Positions 24,744 through 32,775 of a stretch of 64,000 nucleotides of DNA are shown here, piece after piece. The notes under the pieces are model-generated. The model saw only the letters and a list, made by a program, of their open reading frames with translations, made no database searches and was not told the DNA's origin. The stretch is from JASHPR01 sp963778075. Its GTDB lineage: Bacteria > Actinomycetota > Actinomycetes > Streptosporangiales > Streptosporangiaceae. Made by a program: the position numbers and the translations under genes. Position 1 is the first letter of the stretch. The number at the start of each line of letters is the position of its first letter. Location of the stretch: assembly GCA_963778075.1 (NCBI GenBank), contig CAVZTJ010000019.1:1-64000 (forward strand), written 5' to 3'.

Positions 24744-25325
24744 TCAGGCGCTGATCGCGGCGACCACGCTGAGCGCGGCCATGACCGCCATCGCGCCCGC
24801 CGCGAGCATGCTGATCAGGCGGGCCGGAATGACCCGGAGCAGGCCGCGGCCACCGGTGATGGCCAGCGCGGCCACCACCCAGAGTGCCAGCACGCTGCCG
24901 AGGCCGACGGACAGCGGATCGTGGTAGCGGGCGGCCAGGTTCGCGATGACGATCTGCGTCAGGTCGCCGAACTCGGCCACGATGACGATGGCGAAGCTGG
25001 CGGCCGCCACCGGCAGGAACCCCTTCGCGACGCCACGTTCCGGGCCTTCATCCTCGTCCTGGCCTCGTCGGCGCCACAGCAACCAGGCACTGAACAGGAA
25101 CAGCGCCGCGACGACCACGTCCAGCGTGCGGTGCGGCAGCAGGGACAGCAGGCCGCCGGCCACGACCGCGAGACAGGTATGCACGGCGAACGCGGCGGCC
25201 ACCCCGGTGAAAACGGGCAGCGGCCGGTGCCGCGTGCCCAGTACCAGGCTCGCGAACGCGGTCTTGTCCGGAAGCTCGGCAGGTAATACCAACGTGAACG
25301 CGACGGCACAGATGGCGAGGTTCAT
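24744..25325 (-). CDS. TMEM165/GDT1-family (UPF0016) cation exporter
   Basis: A 193-residue membrane protein with six predicted helices in two homologous halves, each bearing the family acidic motif: ELPDKTAF in the first and EFGDLTQI in the second (consensus E-x-G-D-K/R-S/T; the first has Pro in place of Gly). These proteins export Mn2+ (bacterial MneA type) or exchange Ca2+/H+. A manganese riboswitch of the yybP-ykoY class lies directly upstream, which strongly favours Mn2+. ATG 25325. Confidence 0.88.
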   Translation of the reverse strand: MNLAICAVAFTLVLPAELPDKTAFASLVLGTRHRPLPVFTGVAAAFAVHTCLAVVAGGLLSLLPHRTLDVVVAALFLFSAWLLWRRRGQDEDEGPERGVAKGFLPVAAASFAIVIVAEFGDLTQIVIANLAARYHDPLSVGLGSVLALWVVAALAITGGRGLLRVIPARLISMLAAGAMAVMAALSVVAAISA

Positions 25326-25383
25326 CGGCGCGACCCCTTATCAGGCCCGGCCGCGCCCGGGAGTGCGCACACCTCCGGCACGG

Positions 25384-25509
25384 CAGTCGGTTAACTGCGG
25401 CCGAAGGTCTTGCTCAGCGCGGCGCTACAGCGCCGCGCCCCGGGCACCGGGCCCTTGCGGGCCGTCCTGACGATGTTCCGGCGGCGAGCTACTCCCCTTC
25501 GCAGTCCGC
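25384..25509 (-). promoter_or_regulatory. yybP-ykoY manganese riboswitch
   Basis: Read on the minus strand, the region carries the class hallmarks in order: GCGAAGGGGAGTAGCTCGC, then AACATCGTCAGGACGG, a variable GC-rich arm (GGCGCTGTAGCGCC), then GAGCAAGACCTTCGGC. CTGCG at the 5-prime end can pair with CGCAG at the 3-prime end to close P1. It ends about 60 bases before the ATG of the GDT1-family exporter. In this class Mn2+ stabilises the folded state and turns expression on. No clear intrinsic terminator is seen, so control may be at translation. Confidence 0.85.
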
Positions 25510-25617
25510 AGCGTACCTGACGGCGCTGGGCCCGAACAGCCCAAGGCACCGGCGGGCTCCTTCAGCGCCGTGGCAGAGACCCGAGGTTCTCCGGCGGCGA
25601 GCCCGTGCCGGGCGCCT

Positions 25618-27735
25618 TCAGCGCGGACGGCGCCAGTCGAGGCGCTCCGGCGGCGGGCCGAGGTTGGGCGGCGGCTCGTCGTCGGCCGGCTCGGCGACCT
25701 GGAGCCCCGCCTCGGCTGCCGGCATGGACCCGGCGGCCGTAGCACCGGCGCTCACCGCCTCCTCGACGCTGAGCAGCGTGGCCGTCGGCAACGCGATGAT
25801 GCCGGGGTTGGCGTCGGCGAATACCACGTGGCGCCCGATTGGCGACGCGTAGGTGACGATGACCGCGCTCGGCGGCAACCGCTGCAGCTCATGCTGCTCA
25901 ACAAGGAACTCGCGTGATCGCTGCGACGTGCGGGCAATCGACGAGCTGGTGCCGACCGCCGTCGAGGTGCTGATCCCCCACGTGGTGCCCGAGCTGATGC
26001 CAACCGTGATCGACCGCGAGTCCGACGTGCCGTGCGACTCACTGGCGTCTTTGCTCTGCGACCCGGTGACGTGCCCGAACGGCGCGAAGGCGTCCTGCCG
26101 GGTGCGGCCGCGGCCGCGCTGCGAGCCGTAGCTCTCACTGACCGACGCCGAGTCGGCCACGGAGTCGGCAGTTCCCACAGTGCTGGTGTAGGAGTCGCCG
26201 GTGGTGTCGGTGACGGAGGTCCCGACGGTGTCGGTCAGCTGGCTGACCAGGAACCGGTGCTCGGTGCCGATCTGCTCGCTGGCCACCCGGGCGTCGTCGG
26301 CATTGCCGAGCCGCATGAACGCGATGGCCGCGTTGCCGCGGCCGAGCCGCTCCTTGACGTGTCCCGGGATCGAGCGGTAGCCGACGACCAGCCCGGCGCC
26401 GGAGATCTCGCACGCCTCGAGCAGCCGGTCCAGCACATCGGCACCGAGCTTCTCCGCGCCGAGCAGGCAGACGGTGTGCCGCCAGCGCGGGCCGGCCGAG
26501 GCCTGCCGCAGCACGTGGGTGAGGGCCACCGTCAGGTAGGTACCGAGGACCTTGTTGCCCAGCGCGCCCACCCGCCGGTCCAGGCACGCGACCCGCAACC
26601 TGCTCGGCGGCAGCGGCACCGGCGCCGACCCGAGCTGGTCCAGCCTGCGCAGCCGGGATTCGATCGCCCAGGCCCGCTCGATCACCACCCGGTCGGCCGC
26701 GGCGCGGCCGAACAGGGCCGCAACCCGGTCTATCTGGTCGGCGGTCAGCAGCCCGGCCTGCAGGTGCTCACGCGGGTCGCCGACCTGGGCCAGCACCCGC
26801 AGCGCGGCCGTGACCTGGGCGATGCTCGCCTCAGGGCCGAGCACGCCGAGGATCCGGTGCAGGATCGTGTTGTCGACCGGGGCGGCCCCGGCCGGGCCGC
26901 TCGCGGTCACACCCTGCTCGGCGGCGGCGACGGTCGCGGCCAGCACGTCCGCCAGCGCGTCGGCGTCGAGACCGGTGCCAAGGTCGAGCCGGGGCAGGTC
27001 GCCAGGCAGCACCCAGACCAGCGGGTCGATCCCGGACTGGCGCGCCACCGCGAGCAGGTCACCGGCAACTGCGCCCTCGGTCAGGTCGAGCACGGTGACG
27101 TCGCCGCCGGCCGACAGGCGCGGCGCAGCGATCATGGTGAGCAGCGCCGACCAGCCTGGCAGCGTGCCGCCGGCCAGGTCCACCCGGTCGACCTCGCCGG
27201 GCAGGGACACGGCGTACCACTGCAGTTGCCGGTCGAACGCCTCACGCCGTTCCTCCCACGCGCGGACCTGCCTGGCATGCTGTTCCTGGCGTGCCGCAAG
27301 CCGATTGCGCTGCACCTCGCGGATCTTCTCCACCCGCTGCTCCTCGGCGGCGAGCTGCTCGCGCAGGTCCTGCCTGCTCCGCCGGATAGCGCGCCCGCTG
27401 ACCGCGGCGGCTGCCAGGAACACCGCCACGCCCAGGCCGGTGAGCGAATAGTTCAGCAGCCCGGTCAGCCCGAGAGCGAGCAGCAGGCCGGCCAGCGCGG
27501 CCGAGGCGGCGCCGGTCACTTTCGGCGGCCGGCTCAGACACCGTTCCTCACGGCGCTGCGCCGCCACCCAGCCCGGGTTGACCTGTTCCGTCGCTGGCGG
27601 CGCCGGGCGGCGCGGCAGCGGGCCCGGATCGGGATGCAGCGGCGCGTACTGCCAGCCGAGATACACCCGGTCCGCCCGGACCGCGGCGCGCTGCGACGGG
27701 GGGACAGGCGGGCGGAACCCGGCGGCCGCGCTCAT
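25618..27735 (-). CDS. Membrane protein with Ser/Thr-rich region, coupling-complex-like
   Basis: A 705-residue protein. Order: Pro-rich N-terminus (1-55), two membrane helices (about 75-93 and 97-113), a charged coiled coil (118-170), a large alpha/beta domain with CLLGAEKLGADVLDRLLEA and GLVVGYRSIPGHVKERLGRG, then a Ser/Thr-rich stretch (TSVTDTTGDSYTSTVGTADS and similar, about 500-600) and a conserved-looking end (REFLVEQHELQRLPPSAVIV). It resembles large proteins beside conjugation-type ATPases, but has no Walker A that I can see. ATG 27735 overlaps the stop of the upstream Gly-repeat gene as ATGA. Function unknown. Confidence 0.7.
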   Translation of the reverse strand: MSAAAGFRPPVPPSQRAAVRADRVYLGWQYAPLHPDPGPLPRRPAPPATEQVNPGWVAAQRREERCLSRPPKVTGAASAALAGLLLALGLTGLLNYSLTGLGVAVFLAAAAVSGRAIRRSRQDLREQLAAEEQRVEKIREVQRNRLAARQEQHARQVRAWEERREAFDRQLQWYAVSLPGEVDRVDLAGGTLPGWSALLTMIAAPRLSAGGDVTVLDLTEGAVAGDLLAVARQSGIDPLVWVLPGDLPRLDLGTGLDADALADVLAATVAAAEQGVTASGPAGAAPVDNTILHRILGVLGPEASIAQVTAALRVLAQVGDPREHLQAGLLTADQIDRVAALFGRAAADRVVIERAWAIESRLRRLDQLGSAPVPLPPSRLRVACLDRRVGALGNKVLGTYLTVALTHVLRQASAGPRWRHTVCLLGAEKLGADVLDRLLEACEISGAGLVVGYRSIPGHVKERLGRGNAAIAFMRLGNADDARVASEQIGTEHRFLVSQLTDTVGTSVTDTTGDSYTSTVGTADSVADSASVSESYGSQRGRGRTRQDAFAPFGHVTGSQSKDASESHGTSDSRSITVGISSGTTWGISTSTAVGTSSSIARTSQRSREFLVEQHELQRLPPSAVIVTYASPIGRHVVFADANPGIIALPTATLLSVEEAVSAGATAAGSMPAAEAGLQVAEPADDEPPPNLGPPPERLDWRRPR

Positions 27736-28139
27736 CCCGACCGCTCACGATCCCCGGGCCGCACACCACCGTCCGGCCCCACGCCGGCACCCCGGGCGGG
27801 CACATGCCGGCACCGGGGCAGCATCCGCAGCCGCGGCTCCCTGGCCAGCAGTGCAAACCCGCCGCCGGCGGCCGGGACCGAGCCCAGCCAGGGGTTCGCG
27901 ATCAGATCGGGCACGCCACCGATGCCGTGCCCAACCACCGGACCCCCGTCTCGGCCATTCCCGCTGAGCCCGTATCCGCCCGCCCCGTTCCCGCCGACTC
28001 CGTTCCCATCAGCCCTGTTTCCGCCCGCCCCGCTCGCGCCGACTCCGTTCCCATCAGCCCTGTTTCCGCCCGCCCCGCTCGCGCCGCCCGTCCCTGGCCC
28101 CGCTCGCGCCGGCCCAGTTACCGCCCGCCCAGCCACCAC
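27732..28139 (-). CDS. Gly/Asn-rich 15-residue-repeat protein
   Basis: A 135-residue frame from GTG 28139 to the TGA that overlaps the next start by four bases. Its centre consists of 15-residue units (GAGGNRADGNGVGAS, repeated, then a degenerate third), encoded by exact 45-bp DNA repeats at 27993-28082. The C-terminal 60 residues are not repetitive (GVPDLIANPWLGSVP). It overlaps the end of the T4CP-like gene by 86 bases in another frame. Coupling to the 705-residue gene and the in-frame repeat period support it being translated, but the start is uncertain. Confidence 0.5.
   Translation of the reverse strand: MVAGRAVTGPARAGPGTGGASGAGGNRADGNGVGASGAGGNRADGNGVGGNGAGGYGLSGNGRDGGPVVGHGIGGVPDLIANPWLGSVPAAGGGFALLAREPRLRMLPRCRHVPARGAGVGPDGGVRPGDRERSG
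27993..28082. repeat. Two exact 45-bp tandem repeats
   Basis: A 45-bp unit beginning GCCGACTCCGTTCCC occurs at 27993-28037 and again at 28038-28082, with degenerate flanking copies. The period is a multiple of three and codes 15-residue Gly/Asn-rich units on the minus strand. The repeats extend into the 3-prime end of the T4CP-like gene, where they read in another frame. Recent slippage or unequal recombination is likely. Confidence 0.85.
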
Positions 28140-29706
28140 CAGCCCCGATCCCGCCGATGAAGGCGCCTATCAGCGCCCGATCGACAGGGCCGTCCGCGAC
28201 CAGCACGTTCACCTCCGCGGCCAGGCGATCCGCGGTGTCGCCGGACCCCGTGCCGAGCACCACGGCCATCCCGGCGCCGTGGGCGATCCTGACGAGGTCA
28301 GCCAGGGCCCGCTGGCCCACGACCTCGCAGCCGTTGATCCAGGCCAGGCTATCCCCGGGGACCGACATTCCGGCCAGTTCGCCACAGACGGCCGTCAGGT
28401 CGGCAACGACGAGACCGGCGATCATCGCGGCGGCGTTGTCATCGGCGCGATCAAGCGAGAACAGGGTCACCCCCCGGTCTCTGACCGTCTGGCCCAGGCT
28501 TACCCGCGGCGTCCCGGTCGCCTCCGGCCCGGGCCCCAGCCAGCGCCCGAGCGCCGACGCGCGCAGCCTCGGCAGCTGCGCAGCGGGCGCGGCCACCATG
28601 GACGGGTCGGCCTGGAGCAGCCCGGCCGAGACGGCCACCCGGTCCGCCAGCACGTCGCGGCGCGGGTGATACGACGGGATCTGTGCTGCGCGCTCGCGCA
28701 GCCCGTCCGGGGTGAGCAGGCCGACCAGATCGTCGAGCACTGGCAGCCGGCGATCGCCGGGAGCGGCGGCCTGTACCGCTAGCGCGTCGGTCAGGTAAGC
28801 GGCGCAGGACCGCCGCTGCTGATCACCGACGCCGGTCCAGTCGATCGTGGCCATGACCAGCGCAGCGGCGCGGGCCGGATCGCCGCCGCGCAGCGGCTCG
28901 TAGCAGCAGGGCCCGGCGGGGCCGAAGCACGAGAACGGCGCGCCGGGCTCCGTGCACGCGGCGGCCAGCGACTCGGCCAGCCGCGGGGAGCCGGTCAGGT
29001 CAATGACGATCACCGGCTTGCGCCGCCTGATCGCCGCGTGGGCGAGAGCGAACCCGCTCTGGCCCACGGCGGTCCCCGCGCAGAGCACCCCGCCCTCGGC
29101 TTCCCGCCAGGAAATCGCGGCGGGACGGCCGGTTGTCACATCGACGCCCACGCAGCAGCCGTCCCTGGTGACAACGCCCGCACCGGACCGGAGCGCGGCC
29201 GCGGTCGTCCGCCGGCGCGCCGTCACGATGAGGCCCGCCCGCCAGGGACGCCCGCCGCCGAGCCGCCGCTGCAGCCAGCTCAGGCCCAAGACCTCGGCAG
29301 CGGCCAGGATCAGCGCGAGCGGGAACTGCTCGGGCAGCCAGTGCGCCAGCCCCGCGTAGGCATCGGACAAGTGGAGCAGGTGACCCGGATGCCCGCCGAT
29401 CCCGCCCAGGTAGCCGAGCACGTGCCGGGGCCCGGCCGTGAAGTCGGACACGGCGCGGGACGGGCCGATGGCGAGCACCCACAGCAGGCCGACCCCGGCC
29501 GGGGCAGCCAACCACTCCGGTCGCCAGCGGGCGACCCGGTCGATCAGGTACATGGCCGCGGCGAGCAACAGCGTCAGCTGGGCCAGCAGCAGGTGCGCCA
29601 GCAGCAGCACCAGCGCGATGACAGCTATTAACTCGCCGTGGTGCGGGGCGTCCCTGGGGGCGACCTCCGGTGGACGACCGGCCTGACCTGGTGCGGAGTA
29701 ACGCAT
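28054..29706 (-). CDS. Type IV coupling-protein-like ATPase with altered Walker motifs
   Basis: A 550-residue membrane protein: helices about 26-54, 68-82 and 128-145, then a TraG/TraD-like domain. The phosphate-loop position reads AGTAVGQS (residues 210-217), where the Walker A lysine is glutamine, and the Walker B position reads DSLAWINGCEVV, where the usual Asp-Glu is Asn-Gly. Surrounding family features persist (VIVIDLTGSPRLAESL, AYLTDALAVQ, ITLF-like strands, ADRLAAEVNVLVADG). It is thus probably unable to hydrolyse ATP and may be structural. First gene of a three-gene run with the repeat protein and the 705-residue protein. ATG 29706. Confidence 0.65.
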   Translation of the reverse strand: MRYSAPGQAGRPPEVAPRDAPHHGELIAVIALVLLLAHLLLAQLTLLLAAAMYLIDRVARWRPEWLAAPAGVGLLWVLAIGPSRAVSDFTAGPRHVLGYLGGIGGHPGHLLHLSDAYAGLAHWLPEQFPLALILAAAEVLGLSWLQRRLGGGRPWRAGLIVTARRRTTAAALRSGAGVVTRDGCCVGVDVTTGRPAAISWREAEGGVLCAGTAVGQSGFALAHAAIRRRKPVIVIDLTGSPRLAESLAAACTEPGAPFSCFGPAGPCCYEPLRGGDPARAAALVMATIDWTGVGDQQRRSCAAYLTDALAVQAAAPGDRRLPVLDDLVGLLTPDGLRERAAQIPSYHPRRDVLADRVAVSAGLLQADPSMVAAPAAQLPRLRASALGRWLGPGPEATGTPRVSLGQTVRDRGVTLFSLDRADDNAAAMIAGLVVADLTAVCGELAGMSVPGDSLAWINGCEVVGQRALADLVRIAHGAGMAVVLGTGSGDTADRLAAEVNVLVADGPVDRALIGAFIGGIGAGGGWAGGNWAGASGARDGRRERGGRKQG

Positions 29707-29712
29707 AACGGG

Positions 29713-29776
29713 TCAAGGTTCCCAGTCCTCGACCGCGCGTGTCCAGGCTGTGGAGAAAGTGCCCTCCCCGCCGTGC
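29713..29776 (-). pseudogene. 3-prime end remnant of a second gntR copy
   Basis: These bases code GEGTFSTAWTRAVED followed by WEP and a TGA at 29713-29715, nearly the same as the C-terminus of the pst-linked GntR gene (GAGTFSAAWTHAVED, stop at 30804). The original TAG has become TGG. The flanking DNA also matches. It marks the end of a duplicated pst segment. Confidence 0.75.
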
Positions 29777-29810
29777 CATTCCCGGCACGGCGTGGGAGGC
29801 AGCCAGCGGA

Positions 29811-30605
29811 TCAGCCGCTGAGCGAGCTGACCAGTTTCTTGGACACCGACAGTGATGCCCCCGGCACCGCGGTGCCAAAGGTCGCCGACAGATACTTCGA
29901 GGTGTCACCGGTGGTGAGAATCCAGGACAGGAACGCCTTGATGGCACTCGCCTCGGCGGCGCTCGGCTGGGTCTTCTTCACGATGGCGTACTCGTAGTTG
30001 ATGATCGCGTATCCGGTGGGCGCTGAGGTGTTGATCAGCTGCTCGGCGCCGGCGGCGGGAACGGCGGGGAAGCTGGCCAGTGCGGCGCTGATCGCGGCGG
30101 GGGTCGCCGTGGTGTACTTGCCAGCCTTGTTGGCGACGGATGCCTGACCGATGCCCGCGGCAGTGGTCTTGGCCTCGTAGCTGTTCCCGATGTATGCGAT
30201 GCAGTCCTTGATGCCCGCGCACCCGGTCACCATGCCGCCGTTGCCGGTCTCGGCCACCGCACCGGGCACGGACGGCCAGGTGACGGTGGTGCCGATGTCG
30301 GCCGCTGGCCACAGGCTCGGGTCCTGGGCGTTCAGGTAAGAGCCGAACTGGAACGTGGCGCCTGACGTGATCGTCACCTTCGGGTTCGCGGTGCTGTAGG
30401 CCGTCTGCCAGGCGCCAAACAGCGGGAACAGGATCGTGCTGCCGGTCTCAGTAATCGACGTGCCGCTGGCGTTGGCCGCTGCTGCTGCCGCCGTGGAGGA
30501 CTTCGATGCCGCAGGGGTTGATGAACTGCTGCTGCAGGCAGCCGCCAGCAGGGTAAGCGGGACCAGGGCGGCCGCCGTGCACACCAGGCGAAATCTCTTG
30601 ACCAC
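29811..30605 (-). pseudogene. PstS paralogue lacking the phosphate-binding middle
   Basis: 264 residues, close to the intact PstS (33851-34954) at both ends: lipoprotein signal with LLAAACSSSSS, ITETGSTILFPLFGAWQTAY, then after VTITSGAT it jumps to FQFGSYLNAQDPS and continues to the end. About 103 residues are missing in frame, corresponding to residues 83-187 of PstS, including GSGTGIAD and the RADSSGST loop that hold phosphate. It cannot bind phosphate in the normal way. GTG 30605 and its SD (GGAG) are intact, so it may still be made and exported. Confidence 0.82.
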
Positions 30606-30627
30606 CGGAAGGTACTCCGTTACTTCT

Positions 30628-30673
30628 GCACGCCGACGCGTGCGTCACACGACTCGCACGCGGGCGCGTGCGA
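30628..30673. promoter_or_regulatory. Paired hairpins before the defective pstS copy
   Basis: GCACGC-CGAC-GCGTGC at 30628-30643 and TCGCACGCG-GG-CGCGTGCGA at 30654-30673. The same two stems occur before the intact pstS (34977-35021) with the loops changed, showing that the duplication included this leader and that the stems were kept. Confidence 0.65.
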
Positions 30674-30803
30674 TAGGGCCCGCGCGGTTTTCCCCTCGGC
30701 GGCTGGATCTGTGGTATTTCGATATTACCCATATGTATAGCATATTAATAGGCTATGTAGGTAGCGATTGCCGCGGTCATCTTGAGGGCAGGTCAGGGGG
30801 TTC

Positions 30804-31880
30804 CTAGTCCTCCACCGCGTGTGTCCAGGCTGCGGAGAACGTGCCCGCTCCGCTGACCCCGCTCGGCGTGGCCGGCCCGCTAGGCGCGCCAGGGCCGCCA
30901 GGGCCGCCAGGCCCACTAGGGCCAGGCCCGCTAGGCCCGCCAGCTCGGCTAACTCCGCCGTCAGCTACCAGCTGACCGCCGGACTCGACCACGATCCGGA
31001 ACAGGTCGGGGCGGAACACCGCGATGGTCAGCGCCACCGGCCTGTCCTCCTCGGGATCGTCGAACCGCACCGTCACCAGCGCGGCCGGCTGCCCGGCCGA
31101 CAGCCGCAGGCTCCTGGCCACCGAGGGCGGCGGGGGCTGCAGCTCCACGTGCACGGCGCGCGGCTCGCCGACCGCCACGAGCTCGCCGTGATCGGGGTCC
31201 GGCAGGGCCGGCGCGGTGATCGGCAGCAGGCTCAGGCCGCCGGCGCCCGCACCGCCCTGAGCGTTGATGAACGGGCCGGCCATCTCCTTGAGCAGATAGG
31301 TCGTGCAGAACGCGGCCGGCTCACCGGCCGCCGTCCACTGCACCCTGATCACGCCGACCGGGTCGGCGGGCGGAATCCGCAGCGCCCACCCGATGTCCTC
31401 CGGGACCTGGCGCCACGAAGCCTGCCGGCTCCGGCAGTCGATCTGGCCGCCCATCGGGTCGGCGTAGGAACCGAGTCCGGGCACACCCTCGATCGGGATG
31501 AGGTACTCGGCCGGGCTGACCCGGTACAGCTGCCCGTCCGGCAGCCGGCGGACGAGATGCCGGGTTGACAGCTCGTCCACGGCGGCGTCGATCTCGGCGG
31601 TGCTGACGTTGTAACGCCGCGCCAGGGCGGTGTGCCTCGGCAGCCGCCAGCCCGGCTCGTGGTGCACCAGCGAGGCGGCAATGCGGTCGGCGAGCACGCC
31701 GACAGCAGGCCGCGACGAGCCGCGCACACGGGGGCCGGCAGCGGTACCCGCACCCACGCCGCTGTCCCGGCTCTCCCGGTCCTGACCGGTGCTGCTAATG
31801 GGCATGCGGGCCTGCACGAATGCCGGCCTGCTTCCCCCCTCCCGAACCGGTTCCTCGCTGGCCCCCGGCACGTCCGTCAC
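30804..31880 (-). CDS. GntR-type HTH regulator with UTRA-like domain, in pst operon
   Basis: A 358-residue protein: disordered N-terminus, a GntR-like winged helix (WRLPRHTALARRYNVSTAEIDAAVDELSTR, about 78-108), a UTRA-like effector domain (PVGVIRVQWTAAGEPAAFCTTYL, VTVRFDDPE) and a collagen-like GP-rich tail (about 310-345). GTG 31880 overlaps the pstA stop as GTGA, so it is translated with the transporter. A GntR protein inside a phosphate operon is unusual; PhoR-PhoP normally does this job. It may sense a phosphorylated metabolite. Target unknown. Confidence 0.75.
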   Translation of the reverse strand: MTDVPGASEEPVREGGSRPAFVQARMPISSTGQDRESRDSGVGAGTAAGPRVRGSSRPAVGVLADRIAASLVHHEPGWRLPRHTALARRYNVSTAEIDAAVDELSTRHLVRRLPDGQLYRVSPAEYLIPIEGVPGLGSYADPMGGQIDCRSRQASWRQVPEDIGWALRIPPADPVGVIRVQWTAAGEPAAFCTTYLLKEMAGPFINAQGGAGAGGLSLLPITAPALPDPDHGELVAVGEPRAVHVELQPPPPSVARSLRLSAGQPAALVTVRFDDPEEDRPVALTIAVFRPDLFRIVVESGGQLVADGGVSRAGGPSGPGPSGPGGPGGPGAPSGPATPSGVSGAGTFSAAWTHAVED

Positions 31881-32773
31881 TCCGCATAACGCCGGGAGAC
31901 CGCGACGATCACCCGTCCCAGAATGATGATCAGCAAGACGAACACCAGGAGGATCAGTGCGGCGTCGTAGGACAGGATCAGGCCTGACGTCGTCCCGGCG
32001 TCCCAGAAGTTGAAGATCGCGTAGGTGAGGAAGGCCACCGGCTGGTGGGTCAGCTGCATCGTCGGGTTCAGGTCGGTCCAGCCGGCGGTGTACAGCAGCG
32101 GCGCGGTCTCGCCCACCGAGATCGCGATCGCCACCAGCATGCCGGTGATCATCCCGGGCAGCGCGGACTTCAGCACGATCTTCCGCAGCGTCCAGCCGGG
32201 CGAGATGCCGAGAGCCTCCGCGCCTTCGCGGTAGGAGGACGGCACGCCCAGCAACGACGTCTCGGTCGCCTTGGTGATGTACGGAATCGTGATCACCGAG
32301 AGCACGAGCACAGCGGGAAGCAGGCCGAACCCCCAGTGCAGGCCGATCACGAGGGTGAGGTAGCCGACCAGGCCGAGGACGATCGACGGGATGCCAGCCA
32401 GCACCTCGTAGCCGCCGCGGAGTATGGCCCGGTGCCGGCCGACCGCGAACTCGGCCAGGTACAAGCCGGTGAGGACGCTGATCGTGCCGCCGACGATCAG
32501 CACGCCGAGGGTGATCAGCAGCGTGCCGAGGATCGCCTGCTTGAGCCCGCCCGCGTCACCCGACGTCGTATTCGTGGTCAGCACGCTGAATTGGAAGTGC
32601 GGGATCGCGCGCACGATGACCCCGCCGGCCAGCCAGATGGCGGGGCCAACGATGATCAGCAGCGCGATCCCGCAGAGAAGCCAGAACACCGCGTTGCCGA
32701 TCTTGCGACGCGTTGGCACGCGGGTCCAGTCGGCGGTCTCGCCTCTCACGGCCGACGTGCTGTGGCTCGCCAT
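31877..32773 (-). CDS. pstA: Phosphate ABC transporter permease PstA
   Basis: A 298-residue inner-membrane permease with six predicted helices and the ABC permease coupling loop (ETSLLGVPSSYREGAEALGISPGWTLRKIVL, over 190-220), the site that docks the PstB ATPase. The family segment GIPSIVLGLVGYL is present. It follows pstC by two bases, so the two are cotranscribed. Stop overlaps the GntR start. Confidence 0.93.
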   Translation of the reverse strand: MASHSTSAVRGETADWTRVPTRRKIGNAVFWLLCGIALLIIVGPAIWLAGGVIVRAIPHFQFSVLTTNTTSGDAGGLKQAILGTLLITLGVLIVGGTISVLTGLYLAEFAVGRHRAILRGGYEVLAGIPSIVLGLVGYLTLVIGLHWGFGLLPAVLVLSVITIPYITKATETSLLGVPSSYREGAEALGISPGWTLRKIVLKSALPGMITGMLVAIAISVGETAPLLYTAGWTDLNPTMQLTHQPVAFLTYAIFNFWDAGTTSGLILSYDAALILLVFVLLIIILGRVIVAVSRRYAE

Positions 32774-32775
32774 CG

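Noticed and set aside
27993..28082. CRISPR-like repeats
   Set aside because: The two 45-bp units are directly adjacent without spacers and are in-frame coding repeats.
25618..29706. Integrated conjugative element
   Set aside because: No integrase, relaxase, attachment site or flanking tRNA is visible, and the coupling-protein-like gene has altered ATPase motifs.
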